Source: Aromatoleum diolicum
GTDB lineage: Bacteria > Pseudomonadota > Gammaproteobacteria > Burkholderiales > Rhodocyclaceae
Direction: 5' to 3'
Assembly (NCBI RefSeq): GCF_012910955.1
Contig: NZ_WTVQ01000017.1
Location: 40,602 to 104,601, forward strand
Length of the DNA: 64,000 nucleotides
The notes beneath the pieces are model-generated. The model was not told the origin of the DNA, searched no databases, and was given only the letters and a program-made list of their open reading frames with translations. This document shows positions 1 to 8,106 of this stretch, in pieces (position 1 is the stretch's first letter; each line of letters begins with the position of its first letter). Made by a program: the position numbers and the translations under genes.

Positions 1-1379
1 CGCAGGAGGTCGAGCAGGCGCTCGCCACCAACCCCTTCCTTGAAGAGGACGACGACTCGCCCCGACACGGCACGCCACCGGCTCCCCCCGCCGAGGCACC
101 GCCGCACGAGGACGCGGCTGCCGCTGCCCGCGCGGACGTCGAAGCGGACGCTACCGCCGACGGCGGATGGCAGGCCATCGGCACGGACGGCGCGCGTAGC
201 GGCATGGCAAGTGACAAGGACGACGACTGGACCGAATGGTCTCCCGCGCCGGTGAGCCTGCACGAGAACCTTCGCCAGCAGTTGATGCTCTCGCCGATGA
301 GCGACCGTGACCGCGCGCTGGCCTACCTGCTGATCGACGAGATCGGCGATACGGGTTATCTCGAAACGTCCCTCGAGGAGCTGGCGGCGCAGGTGGCGCC
401 CGAAGACCAGGTCGAGCCGGAGGAACTGGCGGCGCTGCTCAAGCTCGTGCAGCAGCTCGACCCGCCGGGGATCGCCGCCCGCTCGCTGCAGGAATGCCTG
501 TTGCTGCAACTTGCAGCGGTGCCGCAGGACCACCCCGGCCGGGCGGTCGCGCTGCAACTCGTCGGCGAGCATTTCGAACTGCTGGCGCGGCGTGAATTCA
601 CCCATCTGCAACAGCTCACGGGCTGCAACGAGGCGGCCCTGCACACTGCGCGCGCCCTGATCCGCTGCCTCGACCCCAAGCCGGGCCTGCTGCTGGGGCC
701 GGACGACACACGCTATGTCGTCCCCGACGTTCTCGTCAGCCATGTGCGTGGCCGCTGGGTGGCGGCCCTGAACCCGGCAGCGCAGCCGCGCGTGCGCATC
801 AACCGCACTTATGCCGAGATCGCCGCCTGCCGCCACGGCGGCGAATCGTCGTTCGGCCGCCAGTTGCAGGAGGCCCGCTGGCTGCTGCGTCACGTCGAAC
901 AGCGCTTCACCACCATCCAGCGCGTCGCCGATGCCATCGTGGCGCGCCAGAGCGCCTTCTTCGAATACGGCGAGGCAGCCATGCGGCCACTGGTCCTGAA
1001 GGACATCGCCGACGAACTGGGCCTGCATGAATCGACCGTTTGCCGCGTCACCAACGACAAGTACATGGCCACCCCGCGCGGCCTGTTCGAATTCAAGTAT
1101 TTCTTTTCGCGCCAGCTCGTGATGGACGACGGCGGGGCCTGCTCCGGCACGGCCATCCGCGCCGTACTGAAGGCGCTGATCGCTGCCGAAGACCCGAAGG
1201 ATCCGCTGTCCGACGCGCAGCTCACGCGCCTGCTGGCCGAACAGGGCCTGCGCCTGGCGCGGCGCACCGTCACCAAGTACCGTGGCCTGATGCATGTGCC
1301 GAGCGTCGAACTGCGGCGCGTTGCGGCGCGGCGCCTACAAGTGCGGGTTGCCAGCGCCGAACAACCCGATTTCGCCTGA
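1..1379 (+). CDS. rpoN: RNA polymerase sigma-54 factor RpoN (5' end outside window)
   Basis: Alternative sigma factor that directs RNA polymerase to -24/-12 promoters and needs an enhancer-binding ATPase to open them. The reading frame is open from base 3, and the first residues (QEVEQALATNPFLEEDD) match the end of region I, so the true start lies upstream. An acidic, Ala/Pro-rich region II follows. Downstream come the core-binding domain, a helix-turn-helix with the typical STVCRVTNDKYMATPRG sequence, and the RpoN box ARRTVTKYR near the C terminus. The tail after the RpoN box is about 28 residues, longer than the usual few. An internal ATG at 204 would lose region I and is not the start. The genome may carry a second rpoN copy; this cannot be judged here. 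Confidence 0.95.
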   Translation, partial: QEVEQALATNPFLEEDDDSPRHGTPPAPPAEAPPHEDAAAAARADVEADATADGGWQAIGTDGARSGMASDKDDDWTEWSPAPVSLHENLRQQLMLSPMSDRDRALAYLLIDEIGDTGYLETSLEELAAQVAPEDQVEPEELAALLKLVQQLDPPGIAARSLQECLLLQLAAVPQDHPGRAVALQLVGEHFELLARREFTHLQQLTGCNEAALHTARALIRCLDPKPGLLLGPDDTRYVVPDVLVSHVRGRWVAALNPAAQPRVRINRTYAEIAACRHGGESSFGRQLQEARWLLRHVEQRFTTIQRVADAIVARQSAFFEYGEAAMRPLVLKDIADELGLHESTVCRVTNDKYMATPRGLFEFKYFFSRQLVMDDGGACSGTAIRAVLKALIAAEDPKDPLSDAQLTRLLAEQGLRLARRTVTKYRGLMHVPSVELRRVAARRLQVRVASAEQPDFA

Positions 1380-1520
1380 TCGCGCCGCGATGTTCGCCAG
1401 ACATCGCCGCCGCGGGGAACACGCCTTGCAACCCGGTGCACGGCGCGCAAGCGTCGGCGCGGTCGAAATGCACCGACCGAATCGCACTGACTTGCACCGC
1501 GCAACGACAAGGAGGAAATC

Positions 1521-1910
1521 ATGCCCAAGCACGGAGTCAATCTACCGCGGACACTTCAGCGTTCCCCCGCCAAGGCGCAGCGAACCTATGCGGAGGTGTT
1601 GAAGAACGCCGAGGAACAGTACGGAAGCGGCGAACGGGTGGCCAGGACGGCCTATGCCGCACTCAAGCACAGCTTCGAGAAGGTCGGAGATCATTGGGAG
1701 TCGAAAAAGCACCCCGGACCTTCCGATTCCCGCTCGCAGCAAACAAGCGCGGACAAGCGCCGCGGTCGCGGCGAGACCTTTGGCGGCGTCGATGTCGAAG
1801 GTCACACCCGCCAGGAACTCTACGCCCGTGCACGGGCCCTGGACATTCCGCGACGCTCCACCATGAACAAGGAAGAGCTGGCGCTGGCGATCAGCAAGAA
1901 GCAGGATTGA
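1521..1910 (+). CDS. ChaB family protein with C-terminal Rho_N/SAP-like segment
   Basis: Small, basic, probably cytoplasmic protein of 129 residues. Residues 1-65 resemble ChaB (LPRTLQRSPAKAQRTY, then an amphipathic repeat ending near SFEKVGDHW). ChaB was first tied to cation transport regulation, but its molecular role is not settled. Residues 95-129 (TRQELYARARALDIPRRSTM followed by a lysine-rich helix) look like the Rho N-terminal or SAP-like fold often joined to ChaB in proteobacteria. A strong ribosome binding site (AAGGAGG) lies 7 bases before the ATG. It stands alone, 141 bases after rpoN. Stress or general-response membership is inferred from the neighbours. Confidence 0.8.
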   Translation: MPKHGVNLPRTLQRSPAKAQRTYAEVLKNAEEQYGSGERVARTAYAALKHSFEKVGDHWESKKHPGPSDSRSQQTSADKRRGRGETFGGVDVEGHTRQELYARARALDIPRRSTMNKEELALAISKKQD

Positions 1911-2337
1911 GCGGGTGACGAAAGGAATCCGGAGTGTGGCCGGGGGCCGATGTCGCCGGCTCTGCGCGGTTCGTCGACGCGCAGATGACGACCGGCGCGA
2001 CGCCGGCAGGCAACTTTGACGTCCGGTGTGTAATTTCTTCCCTGCACCGATGGGCGCCCAGCCGCAAGCGGGATCCGCGGCCGAAGGGCCCGCCCGGCAG
2101 CAGCGGCGCAACGTGTTCCCCCTGCGCCGGGCACGACGATTGCCCCAGCACTGGAGCGCCCAGCACGCCGAAAACCGGCTGCATGCAGTATCCAGGACGG
2201 CGCTCGGCGCCTGGTCGTCCATCGCCCTTTGCCGGCGACGGCAGGATCGTCCAGGCAGTAGCGGACGACTTGAAGGGCAGTGGCTGCTGTTCAGCACCGG
2301 CGCCACGCCCATCCATCAACCCGCAGGAGATACAGCA
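1911..2337. other. 427-bp intergenic region ahead of the PRC-barrel gene
   Basis: No convincing gene is visible. The frame of the downstream gene is open back to 2026, but that extension is Arg/Pro/Gly-rich, lacks a ribosome binding site and looks like chance read-through in GC-rich DNA. The one clear signal is the sigma-54-like promoter listed separately, which would leave a leader of about 180 bases. Confidence 0.5.
2129..2144 (+). promoter_or_regulatory. Candidate sigma-54 (-24/-12) promoter
   Basis: GGGCACGACGATTGCC matches the sigma-54 consensus TGGCACR-N4-TTGCW at all but the first and last positions, with correct spacing between the GG and GC doublets. The predicted start of transcription is near 2155, about 180 bases before the PRC-barrel gene. 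The first 15 bases recur exactly at 2944, ahead of the next small gene. Confidence 0.5.
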
Positions 2338-2778
2338 ATGGCAAGCGTACATTCTGGTAGCACCGCCCGGGGCGAAACGCGCATCATCGGCACCCAGCAC
2401 GAGCCCGGTTCCGGCCCCGGTCCGGAAATCATGGCCGCGGACACCCTCGAAGGCGATGACGTGGTGAACCATCAGGGCGAAGACCTCGGCATGATCAAGG
2501 AAATCATGATCGACGTCGCGGCCGGCCGGGTCGCCTATGCGGTATTGGCTTCGGGCGGCTTCCTCGGTATTGGCGACAAGTATTTCGCGATCCCGTGGAG
2601 CGCGCTGACCCTGGACGCCGACAACAAGCGTTTCGTCCTCGACGTCGACAAGGAGCAGCTGAAAAACGCCCCGGGCTTCGACAAGGACCACTGGCCGACG
2701 ATGGCCGACCCCGCCTGGGCCACCGAAGTGCATCGCTACTACGGTCAGCCGACTTACTGGTCGCCACCGGAGCTATGA
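2338..2778 (+). CDS. PRC-barrel domain protein
   Basis: Soluble protein of 146 residues with a PRC-barrel-like domain at about residues 35-110 (DTLEGDDVVNHQGEDLGMIK, then IMIDVAAGRVAYAVLASGGF and FAIPWSALTLD). PRC barrels occur in ribosome maturation factor RimM, photosynthetic reaction centre H subunits and many small stress proteins. This stand-alone type is usually stress-induced and of unknown biochemical role. The start was placed at the ATG preceded by CAGGAGA and just before the first sequence that looks like protein. The C terminus (HRYYGQPTYWSPPEL) is aromatic-rich. Two hairpins follow the stop. Confidence 0.8.
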   Translation: MASVHSGSTARGETRIIGTQHEPGSGPGPEIMAADTLEGDDVVNHQGEDLGMIKEIMIDVAAGRVAYAVLASGGFLGIGDKYFAIPWSALTLDADNKRFVLDVDKEQLKNAPGFDKDHWPTMADPAWATEVHRYYGQPTYWSPPEL

Positions 2779-2782
2779 CCGG

Positions 2783-2811
2783 CTCAAACTGCGCCCACGG
2801 CGCAGTTTGAG
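2783..2811. repeat. Perfect 12-bp inverted repeat after the PRC-barrel gene
   Basis: CTCAAACTGCGC and GCGCAGTTTGAG are separated by five bases. No T tract follows, so this may be an RNA-stabilising or auxiliary hairpin in front of the terminator that begins 10 bases later. Confidence 0.7.
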
Positions 2812-2820
2812 GCTCACTTC

Positions 2821-2858
2821 GCTCACCCCGGGCAGCGCATCGGGGTGAGCGTTTTTTT
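2821..2858 (+). terminator. Rho-independent terminator
   Basis: A 10-bp perfect stem (GCTCACCCCG / CGGGGTGAGC) with a 10-base loop is followed by G and seven T residues. It ends the PRC-barrel transcript. Confidence 0.85.
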
Positions 2859-2943
2859 CGTTCGTTCTGCCATACCCGACCGCCAGCTGCGTACCAGCCC
2901 TCTCGGCCGGCGGAATCAGCGGTGATGGTGTGCGGAGATTCCT

Positions 2944-2959
2944 GGGCACGACGATTGCA
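2944..2959 (+). promoter_or_regulatory. Candidate sigma-54 (-24/-12) promoter
   Basis: GGGCACGACGATTGCA fits TGGCACR-N4-TTGCW at 15 of 16 positions. The predicted start near 2970 leaves a leader of about 28 bases containing GGAGG before the ATG at 2998. Fifteen bases are identical to the site at 2129. Confidence 0.65.
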
Positions 2960-2997
2960 GTGGCCATTGGCACCACATCAGTCAATGGAGGTGTGCC

Positions 2998-3159
2998 ATG
3001 TTGCACTACGCTGCAGTGTTTCTGGTGATTGCGCTGGTCGCGGCGCTACTGGGCTTTGGCGGCATCGCCGCCGGTGCCGCGGAGATCGGCAAGATCTTGT
3101 TCTACATCTTCCTGGTGATCGCACTGGTGTCATTGGTTGTCGGACTTCTCCGACGATGA
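2998..3159 (+). CDS. DUF1328 family small membrane protein
   Basis: A 53-residue hydrophobic peptide with two predicted membrane helices ([20 protein letters not shown] and [18 protein letters not shown]) around a short polar loop [13 protein letters not shown]. This is the layout of the DUF1328 (YtjA-like) family of inner-membrane peptides, which are common near stress genes and have no known biochemical role. GGAGG lies 6 bases before the start. A paralogue is encoded at 5587-5760. A sigma-54-like promoter sits directly upstream. Confidence 0.85.
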   Translation: MLHYAAVFLVIALVAALLGFGGIAAGAAEIGKILFYIFLVIALVSLVVGLLRR

Positions 3160-3300
3160 AGCGGTCCTGATGAACCCGAAGCGTACCAAGGACGATGGAA
3201 GCCACTCCGCGCCGGGCCAGGGATCCGGAAGTCAAGGCCTGTCAGGTCGCTGTCGAAAACTGCCGCGGCGTGGTTCAGCGGCCGGGGATCAGTCCCTTCC

Positions 3301-4239
3301 TCATCGCCGGCCTGCGGCGGCAGGGTTTGCTGACCGCCGTTTGGGGGTGCGCTCCGCAAGCTCGACGCGGTTTCGGCCCCCTTGCTTGGCCCGGTAGAGC
3401 GCCGCGTCGGCATCCGCAATCAAACGCTTGATGCTGCGTCCGGACGCAAATTCGGACACTCCGATCGACAAGGTCACCGTCGCCACGACGTTGCCGTCAC
3501 GAATTTCGGCCGCACCGATACGTTCCCGCAGGCGATCCAGCACGCTCCGCGCCTCCTCCCCGGAAGTCTCCGGCAGCAGCACCAGGAACTCCTCTCCGCC
3601 ATAGCGAAAGACCTGGTCATAGGGGCGCAGACCGTCCGTGAGCCGAGCGGCCAGTTCGGCCAGCACATGGTCGCCGAAGGGGTGCCCGTGCGTGTCATTG
3701 ACCGCCTTGAAGTGATCGATGTCGGCCATGGCCACGGTGAACGGAATTTTTCCGCGGCGCGCGCGGGCGAGTTCTTCCTTCAATTCGCGCTCCATGACAT
3801 GGCGCGTAAATACGCCGGTGACCTCGTCCACTTCGATAAGCGTGGCGGCGGTATTCGAATGCAGGCGATCGGCGAAGTCCTGGAATGCTTCGACGGCGCG
3901 CAGTAGACGGGCGAGCTTCGCGGGTTTCAGCGTGTCCGCGCGAGATCGGGCAAGGCAATCCTCGGCGAGCGCATGCACGGCGCGGTGGCGCGCGAGCAGG
4001 CTGCGGTACGCTCCGCTGGCCTCGATCTCGGGACCATATCCGCCCGCCACGGCCTCTTCAAAACGACATGCCAGCGTGGAATCGAAACCCGCATCGGAAG
4101 CGTCGCGCGAATCGGGAAAGCGCAAGCTGAACATCACGCTCATGAGATGTTCCAGATGCGCCTTCAACCCGCGCCGGAGATCTCTCAGGAAGTGATCCAG
4201 TTGCAGGTTGCTGACTTCGCTGGGGAGGCTGTCTGCCAT
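3301..4239 (-). CDS. Diguanylate cyclase (GGDEF domain)
   Basis: Makes cyclic di-GMP from two GTP. The C-terminal domain (about residues 145-310) has every GGDEF hallmark: DEVTGVFTRH at its start, DIDHFKAVNDTHGHPFGD for metal and nucleotide binding, the active-site loop RYGGEEF, and ADAALYRAKQGGRN. No RxxD inhibitory site precedes GGEEF at the usual spacing. The N-terminal 140 residues are helical and His/Leu/Arg-rich without membrane segments. They may be a sensory helical bundle, but I cannot assign a family. The start MADSLPSEV was chosen because the open frame farther upstream (to 4401) looks non-coding. It lies convergent to the DUF1328 gene and divergent from csbD. Confidence 0.88.
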   Translation of the reverse strand: MADSLPSEVSNLQLDHFLRDLRRGLKAHLEHLMSVMFSLRFPDSRDASDAGFDSTLACRFEEAVAGGYGPEIEASGAYRSLLARHRAVHALAEDCLARSRADTLKPAKLARLLRAVEAFQDFADRLHSNTAATLIEVDEVTGVFTRHVMERELKEELARARRGKIPFTVAMADIDHFKAVNDTHGHPFGDHVLAELAARLTDGLRPYDQVFRYGGEEFLVLLPETSGEEARSVLDRLRERIGAAEIRDGNVVATVTLSIGVSEFASGRSIKRLIADADAALYRAKQGGRNRVELAERTPKRRSANPAAAGRR

Positions 4240-4633
4240 CACATGAACTCGGTTTGTCGGGCGCGCGGAAGTCCGTTTCGCAATCCACCACGCACCGATC
4301 CAGCTCGGGGCACTGCGCGCATGGCGCAACTGAGGCTGGGCGGGACGGTCCGCAGCGCCCGCCCTCACGGTCAGGGCAAGACCGTACGAGCGAGCATACA
4401 CCCTGCCCCGCGAGCAAGCCGTGTGCCCCGCGCCGTCGCCGGGCGCCGAACCTGGCCTCCATCCGTGCCACCTTGAAATATTTACATCGCAATGTGTAAT
4501 TCCTTGCCCTGATGAACCGTGGAGTCACGCAAATACCTGATCTTTCGGGACGTGCACCGGTGGCACAGGGTTTGCACGTCAAGTGCGGGTCGGCACTTCG
4601 CGCCGCATCCAACCTGACTGAAAGGAGAGCGAA
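4240..4633. other. 394-bp divergent region between the diguanylate cyclase gene and csbD
   Basis: Non-coding as far as can be seen. The distal part (about 4470-4500) is locally AT-rich (ATATTTACATCGCAATG) and could hold the promoter of the leftward cyclase gene. The csbD-proximal part carries the sigma-54-like promoter listed next. Confidence 0.5.
4561..4576 (+). promoter_or_regulatory. Sigma-54 (-24/-12) promoter for csbD
   Basis: TGGCACAGGGTTTGCA is a full match to the sigma-54 consensus TGGCACR-N4-TTGCW. Transcription should start near 4587, giving a leader of about 47 bases that contains the AAAGGAGA ribosome binding site of the following gene. Confidence 0.75.
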
Positions 4634-4855
4634 ATGAACTGGGATCGTATCGAAGGGAACTGGAAGCAGTTCAAGGGGAAAGTCAAGGAAGAATGGGGGA
4701 AGCTGACCGACGACGAACTCGATCGGATGGCGGGGCAGCGCACGCAACTCAGCGGCAAGCTGCAGGAGCGTTACGGCATCGCGCGAGACGAAGCCGAACG
4801 TCGGATCGACGAATGGCTCGACCAGCAGGCCGACCAGATCGACCGGACCCACTAA
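4634..4855 (+). CDS. CsbD family stress protein
   Basis: A 73-residue hydrophilic, helical protein of the CsbD family. It starts with the diagnostic MNWDRIEGNWKQFKGKVKE and continues GKLTDDELDRMAGQRTQLSGKLQERYG. CsbD proteins are induced by general stress in many bacteria; their mechanism is unknown. AAAGGAGAG lies upstream. The next gene begins 18 bases after the stop, so the two are probably cotranscribed from the sigma-54-type promoter at 4561. Confidence 0.93.
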   Translation: MNWDRIEGNWKQFKGKVKEEWGKLTDDELDRMAGQRTQLSGKLQERYGIARDEAERRIDEWLDQQADQIDRTH

Positions 4856-4873
4856 GGATCAGGAGATGACGTC

Positions 4874-5329
4874 ATGATGAACCTGAAGATCACCACTGTC
4901 GCCGCAGCGATCGTGTTCGCGTGCTCGAGTGCCATCGCGACCGACGCCATGACAAAGGACGAAGTCAAGGCCGAGAAGGAACGGATCGAGTTGGACTACA
5001 AGACGGCCAAGAAGGCGTGCGACGCCATGACGGCCAACGCGAAGGACATCTGCGTGGCCGAGGCCAAGGGCCAGGAGAAGATCGCGAAGGCGGAACTTGC
5101 GGCGAAGGAAAAGAGCACGCCCAAGTCGCAGTACGAAGTTACGATGGCCAGGGCCGATGCGCAATACGATGTCGCGAAGGAGCGCTGCGACGACATGAAG
5201 GGCGCCGAGAAGGACGTCTGCGTCAAGGACGCCAAGGCGGTCCATTCCCGCGCCAAGGAAGATGCCAAGGCCGCGCTCAAGACGAGCGACGCGCGCCGCG
5301 AGGCGGGCAGCGGCGTCGCACAAGCTTGA
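4874..5329 (+). CDS. Periplasmic protein with duplicated Cys-containing helical repeat, unknown function
   Basis: I do not recognise a named family. It is 151 residues with a signal peptide (MMNLKITTVAAAIVFACSSAIA, cleavage likely before T or D). The mature part is Lys/Ala/Glu-rich and helical. It contains a repeated unit with two cysteines about 12-13 residues apart: AKKACDAMTANAKDICVAEA (near residues 50-70) and AKERCDDMKGAEKDVCVKDA (near residues 100-120). The even number of cysteines suggests intra-repeat disulfides in the periplasm. Either the ATG at 4874 or at 4877 could be used; AGGAG fits the first. It is probably in an operon with csbD. Confidence 0.7.
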   Translation: MMNLKITTVAAAIVFACSSAIATDAMTKDEVKAEKERIELDYKTAKKACDAMTANAKDICVAEAKGQEKIAKAELAAKEKSTPKSQYEVTMARADAQYDVAKERCDDMKGAEKDVCVKDAKAVHSRAKEDAKAALKTSDARREAGSGVAQA

Positions 5330-5586
5330 TGCCGCGTACCGGCCCACGCGCGAACGCCGCGACGGCATGGCTGGCGAGACAAGTAAATGCGTCAGTGATG
5401 CAAGTCTGCGGCACGCGCCGCAGCAACGGCCTGCTTCGACACTCGGCCGGGCGCGCCCGCCCGGCTGGTGCCGGCGTGTTGGCCTAAGCCGCTGAACGGC
5501 TTCCACGCCGACTTGTCCACTGCCATGATCGGCAGTTGGCCGCGCGGCGATCGCAGCCGCCGGTCCCACGCACCGGAGGCATGCAC

Positions 5587-5760
5587 ATGCTGAAATGGGC
5601 CATCTTTTTCTTCCTGATCTCGCTGGTCGCCGGGATCCTGGGCTTCACCAATGTCGCCTCGGGTGCTGCGGCAATCTCCAAGGTGCTGTTCTTCATCGCG
5701 CTGACGCTCTTCCTGATCGTCCTGGTGTTCGGCGTGCTGCTCGGAGTTCTGGTGTTCTGA
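5587..5760 (+). CDS. DUF1328 family small membrane protein (second copy)
   Basis: A 57-residue paralogue of the peptide at 2998, with two membrane helices ([20 protein letters not shown] and [20 protein letters not shown]) and the conserved middle [11 protein letters not shown]. The start at 5587 is preferred over 5581 because GGAGG lies 7 bases ahead of it but only 1 base ahead of the earlier ATG. No sigma-54 match was found upstream, unlike the first copy. Inner-membrane location is certain from composition; function is unknown. Confidence 0.82.
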   Translation: MLKWAIFFFLISLVAGILGFTNVASGAAAISKVLFFIALTLFLIVLVFGVLLGVLVF

Positions 5761-6041
5761 CCTGCGGACGGTGGCATGCCGGTCGCGGACGCTGCGGCTC
5801 GATGCGTTCGCGGGAGGGCGCCGCGACTCCCGGCTGCTTTAACGAACTGCGCTCCCGGCGCCCGTCCTCACGCGGGCCACGGAAACCTGACAGGCACTGA
5901 AAGCCAATCGAAAGCCCTCCTCCGTATCGTCCGTCTCCATGCAGGGACGGACCGCTTTGGCCCTGCAAGGAGCCAAGCCCGTCGAGACCGGATGCAAGAG
6001 AGACCGCACGACGGGGATCACATACCAAGGAGGAGATATTC

Positions 6042-7013
6042 ATGTTCAGGAACATCGTCAGGACCACTCTCGTCACCGGCGCACTCGGTTTCGGTTTCCT
6101 TGCCAGCGCACCGGCGCTCGCGCTCGACAGCATCAAGATTCTCGTGCCGGCGAACCCGGGCGGCGGCTGGGACCAGACCGGGCGGGCGCTGCAGGCGGCG
6201 ATGAACGCCGAGGGCATCGTCAAGAAAGTCACCGTCGACAACAAGGGCGGGGCGGGCGGCACGATCGGGCTGGCGCAGTTCGTCAATGGCGCGAAAGGCG
6301 ACGGCAGCGCGACGATGGTCGGTGGCATGGTGATGGTCGGCGCGATCGCGACCAACAAGTCGCCGGTGAATCTGACCCAGGTGACGCCGCTTGCGCGCCT
6401 GACCGGCGAATCGCTGGTGGTCGTGGTGCCCGCGAGTTCCAAGGTGCAAACGCTGAAAGAGCTGCTCGACCAGTTCAAGGCCAATCCCGGCTCGGTGTCG
6501 TGGGGCGGCGGCTCGGCCGGCGGTTCGGACCACATACTCGCCGGCATGATCGCGCAGGCAGTCGGCGTCGATCCGTCGAAAGTGAACTACATCGCCTACG
6601 CCGGCGGCGGCGAGGCGCAGGCGGCGATCATGGGCGGCCACGTCGCGGCCGGCATCAGCGGCTTCGGCGAGTTCCAGTCGCAGATCAAGTCGGGCAAGCT
6701 GCGCGCGCTGGCGGTGTCGGGCACCGAGCGCATTCCGGGTGAAACCGTGCCGACGTTGAAGGAGCAAGGCGTCAATGTCGAACTGGTGAACTGGCGTGCG
6801 ATCTTCGCCGCGCCGGGCATCAGCGACGCGCAACACAAGGAACTCGTCGCGGCGCTCGACAAGGCAGTCGCGTCGGCGTCGTGGAAGGAAACCCTGAAGC
6901 GTAACGACTGGACCGACATGTACCTCAGCGGCCCCGAGTTCAAGAAGTTTCTCGATGCGGACATCGAGCGCCTGACCAAGCTGGTCAACGACCTCGGCAT
7001 GGCCAAGAAATAA
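6042..7013 (+). CDS. tctC: Tripartite tricarboxylate transporter substrate-binding protein (Bug/TctC family)
   Basis: Periplasmic binding protein that captures a carboxylate and delivers it to TctAB. The 323 residues begin with a signal peptide (MFRNIVRTTLVTGALGFGFL, ending ...APALA). They show Bug-family landmarks: ILVPANPGGGWDQTGRALQA at the first binding loop, NKGGAGGTIGLAQF, then SVSWGGGSAGGSDH and the central AGGGEAQAAIMGGHVAAGIS. The ligand cannot be read from sequence; Bug proteins bind citrate, other di- or tricarboxylates, aromatic acids or amino acids. A very strong AAGGAGGAG precedes the ATG. It heads a cluster with a second tctC, tctB and tctA, and a GC-rich hairpin separates it from the second copy. 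Confidence 0.93.
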   Translation: MFRNIVRTTLVTGALGFGFLASAPALALDSIKILVPANPGGGWDQTGRALQAAMNAEGIVKKVTVDNKGGAGGTIGLAQFVNGAKGDGSATMVGGMVMVGAIATNKSPVNLTQVTPLARLTGESLVVVVPASSKVQTLKELLDQFKANPGSVSWGGGSAGGSDHILAGMIAQAVGVDPSKVNYIAYAGGGEAQAAIMGGHVAAGISGFGEFQSQIKSGKLRALAVSGTERIPGETVPTLKEQGVNVELVNWRAIFAAPGISDAQHKELVAALDKAVASASWKETLKRNDWTDMYLSGPEFKKFLDADIERLTKLVNDLGMAKK

Positions 7014-7020
7014 GTCCGTC

Positions 7021-7053
7021 GGCGCCGCGGGCGGGAACCCCCGCGCGCGGCGC
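7021..7053 (+). repeat. GC-rich intercistronic hairpin between the two tctC genes
   Basis: A 14-bp stem with one mismatch (7022-7035 against 7040-7053) has a loop of only a few bases and no T tract. Such hairpins commonly protect the upstream message from 3' decay, which would favour excess binding protein over the membrane subunits. That role is inferred. Confidence 0.5.
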
Positions 7054-7122
7054 ACGCCTCAGCTCCCGAGCCCGGCCGCCAGCGCGGCACAGGCCGAAGC
7101 ACACCGTCTGGAGACGCTCCGC

Positions 7123-8106
7123 ATGCTTCCCAACATCAATGGCGCCGGCATCGGCCGCGCGCTGAGGACCACCCTCGTCGGCGTCACGCTCGCGGCCGCC
7201 ACCACCGTGGCGCTTGCCGCCGACTACAAGATCCTCGTGCCCGCCGCGCCCGGCGGCGGCTACGACCAGCTCGGCCGCGCGGTGCAGGCGGCGCTGCAGG
7301 CCAGCAAACTGGCCGATCGCGTACAGGTTACCAACGCGGCCGGTGCCGGCGGCACCATCGGCCTGGCGCAACTGATCAACAACAGCAAGGGTGACGGCCA
7401 CGCGCTGATGGCGAGCGGCAAGGGCATGGTGTCGGCGGTGTTCATCAACAAGTCGCCGGTGACTTTATCGAACGCCACGCCGATCGCGCGCCTGACCGGC
7501 GAATACGAGGTGCTGGTGGTGCCGGCGAGTTCGCCGCTGAAGACCATGGCCGACCTCGTCGCCGCCTATAAGGCCAACCCCGGCGCGGTGTCATGGGCGG
7601 GCGGCTTCGCCGGCGGCGTCGACCAGCTCACCGCCGGCATGATCGTGCAGGCGATCGGCGGCGAAGCGGGCAAGTTCAACTACGTGGCCTTCGGCAGCGG
7701 CGGTGAGGTGCTGGCGCAGGTGCTCGGCGGGCATGTCACCGTCGGTCTGGGCGGCTATAACGAATTTGCCGGCCAGATCAAGGTGGGCAAGCTGCGCGCG
7801 CTGGCGGTCACGGCCCCCGCGCGCGTCAAGGACATCGACGTTGCGACGCTGAAGGAACAGGGCATCGACGTCGAATTCGTGAACTGGCGCGGTCTGATGG
7901 CGGCCCCGGGCATCACGGAGGCGCAGCGCCAGGAACTCGTGAAGGTGGTGACGCAGATGGCGAAGAGCGATCAATGGAAGGCGACACTGGAAAAGAACGA
8001 GTGGGTCGACATGCTGATGACCGGCGACGAGTTCAGGAACTACGTCGAGGCCGAGCAGAAGACCGTGCTCAAGCTGGTGAATGACCTCGGGCTGGTGAAG
8101 AAATGA
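7123..8106 (+). CDS. tctC: Tripartite tricarboxylate transporter substrate-binding protein (second copy)
   Basis: A 327-residue periplasmic binding protein clearly paralogous to the preceding one: YKILVPAAPGGGYDQLGRAV, NAAGAGGTIGLAQLI, and the same C-terminal motif [10 protein letters not shown] (LVNDLGMAKK in copy one). The signal peptide ends ...VALAADYK. Its last codon overlaps the start of tctB by four bases (ATGA), indicating translational coupling and making this copy the likely dedicated partner of TctBA. Tandem duplication with divergence suggests two related ligands or affinities. Confidence 0.93.
   Translation: MLPNINGAGIGRALRTTLVGVTLAAATTVALAADYKILVPAAPGGGYDQLGRAVQAALQASKLADRVQVTNAAGAGGTIGLAQLINNSKGDGHALMASGKGMVSAVFINKSPVTLSNATPIARLTGEYEVLVVPASSPLKTMADLVAAYKANPGAVSWAGGFAGGVDQLTAGMIVQAIGGEAGKFNYVAFGSGGEVLAQVLGGHVTVGLGGYNEFAGQIKVGKLRALAVTAPARVKDIDVATLKEQGIDVEFVNWRGLMAAPGITEAQRQELVKVVTQMAKSDQWKATLEKNEWVDMLMTGDEFRNYVEAEQKTVLKLVNDLGLVKK

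Noticed and set aside
1441..1500. Sigma-54 site ahead of the ChaB-like gene (CGCACTGACTTGC)
   Set aside because: Spacing between the -24 and -12 elements is one base short and the GG doublet is incomplete.
2026..2337. In-frame upstream extension of the PRC-barrel protein
   Set aside because: Low-quality composition and no ribosome binding site; it also spans the sigma-54-type promoter.
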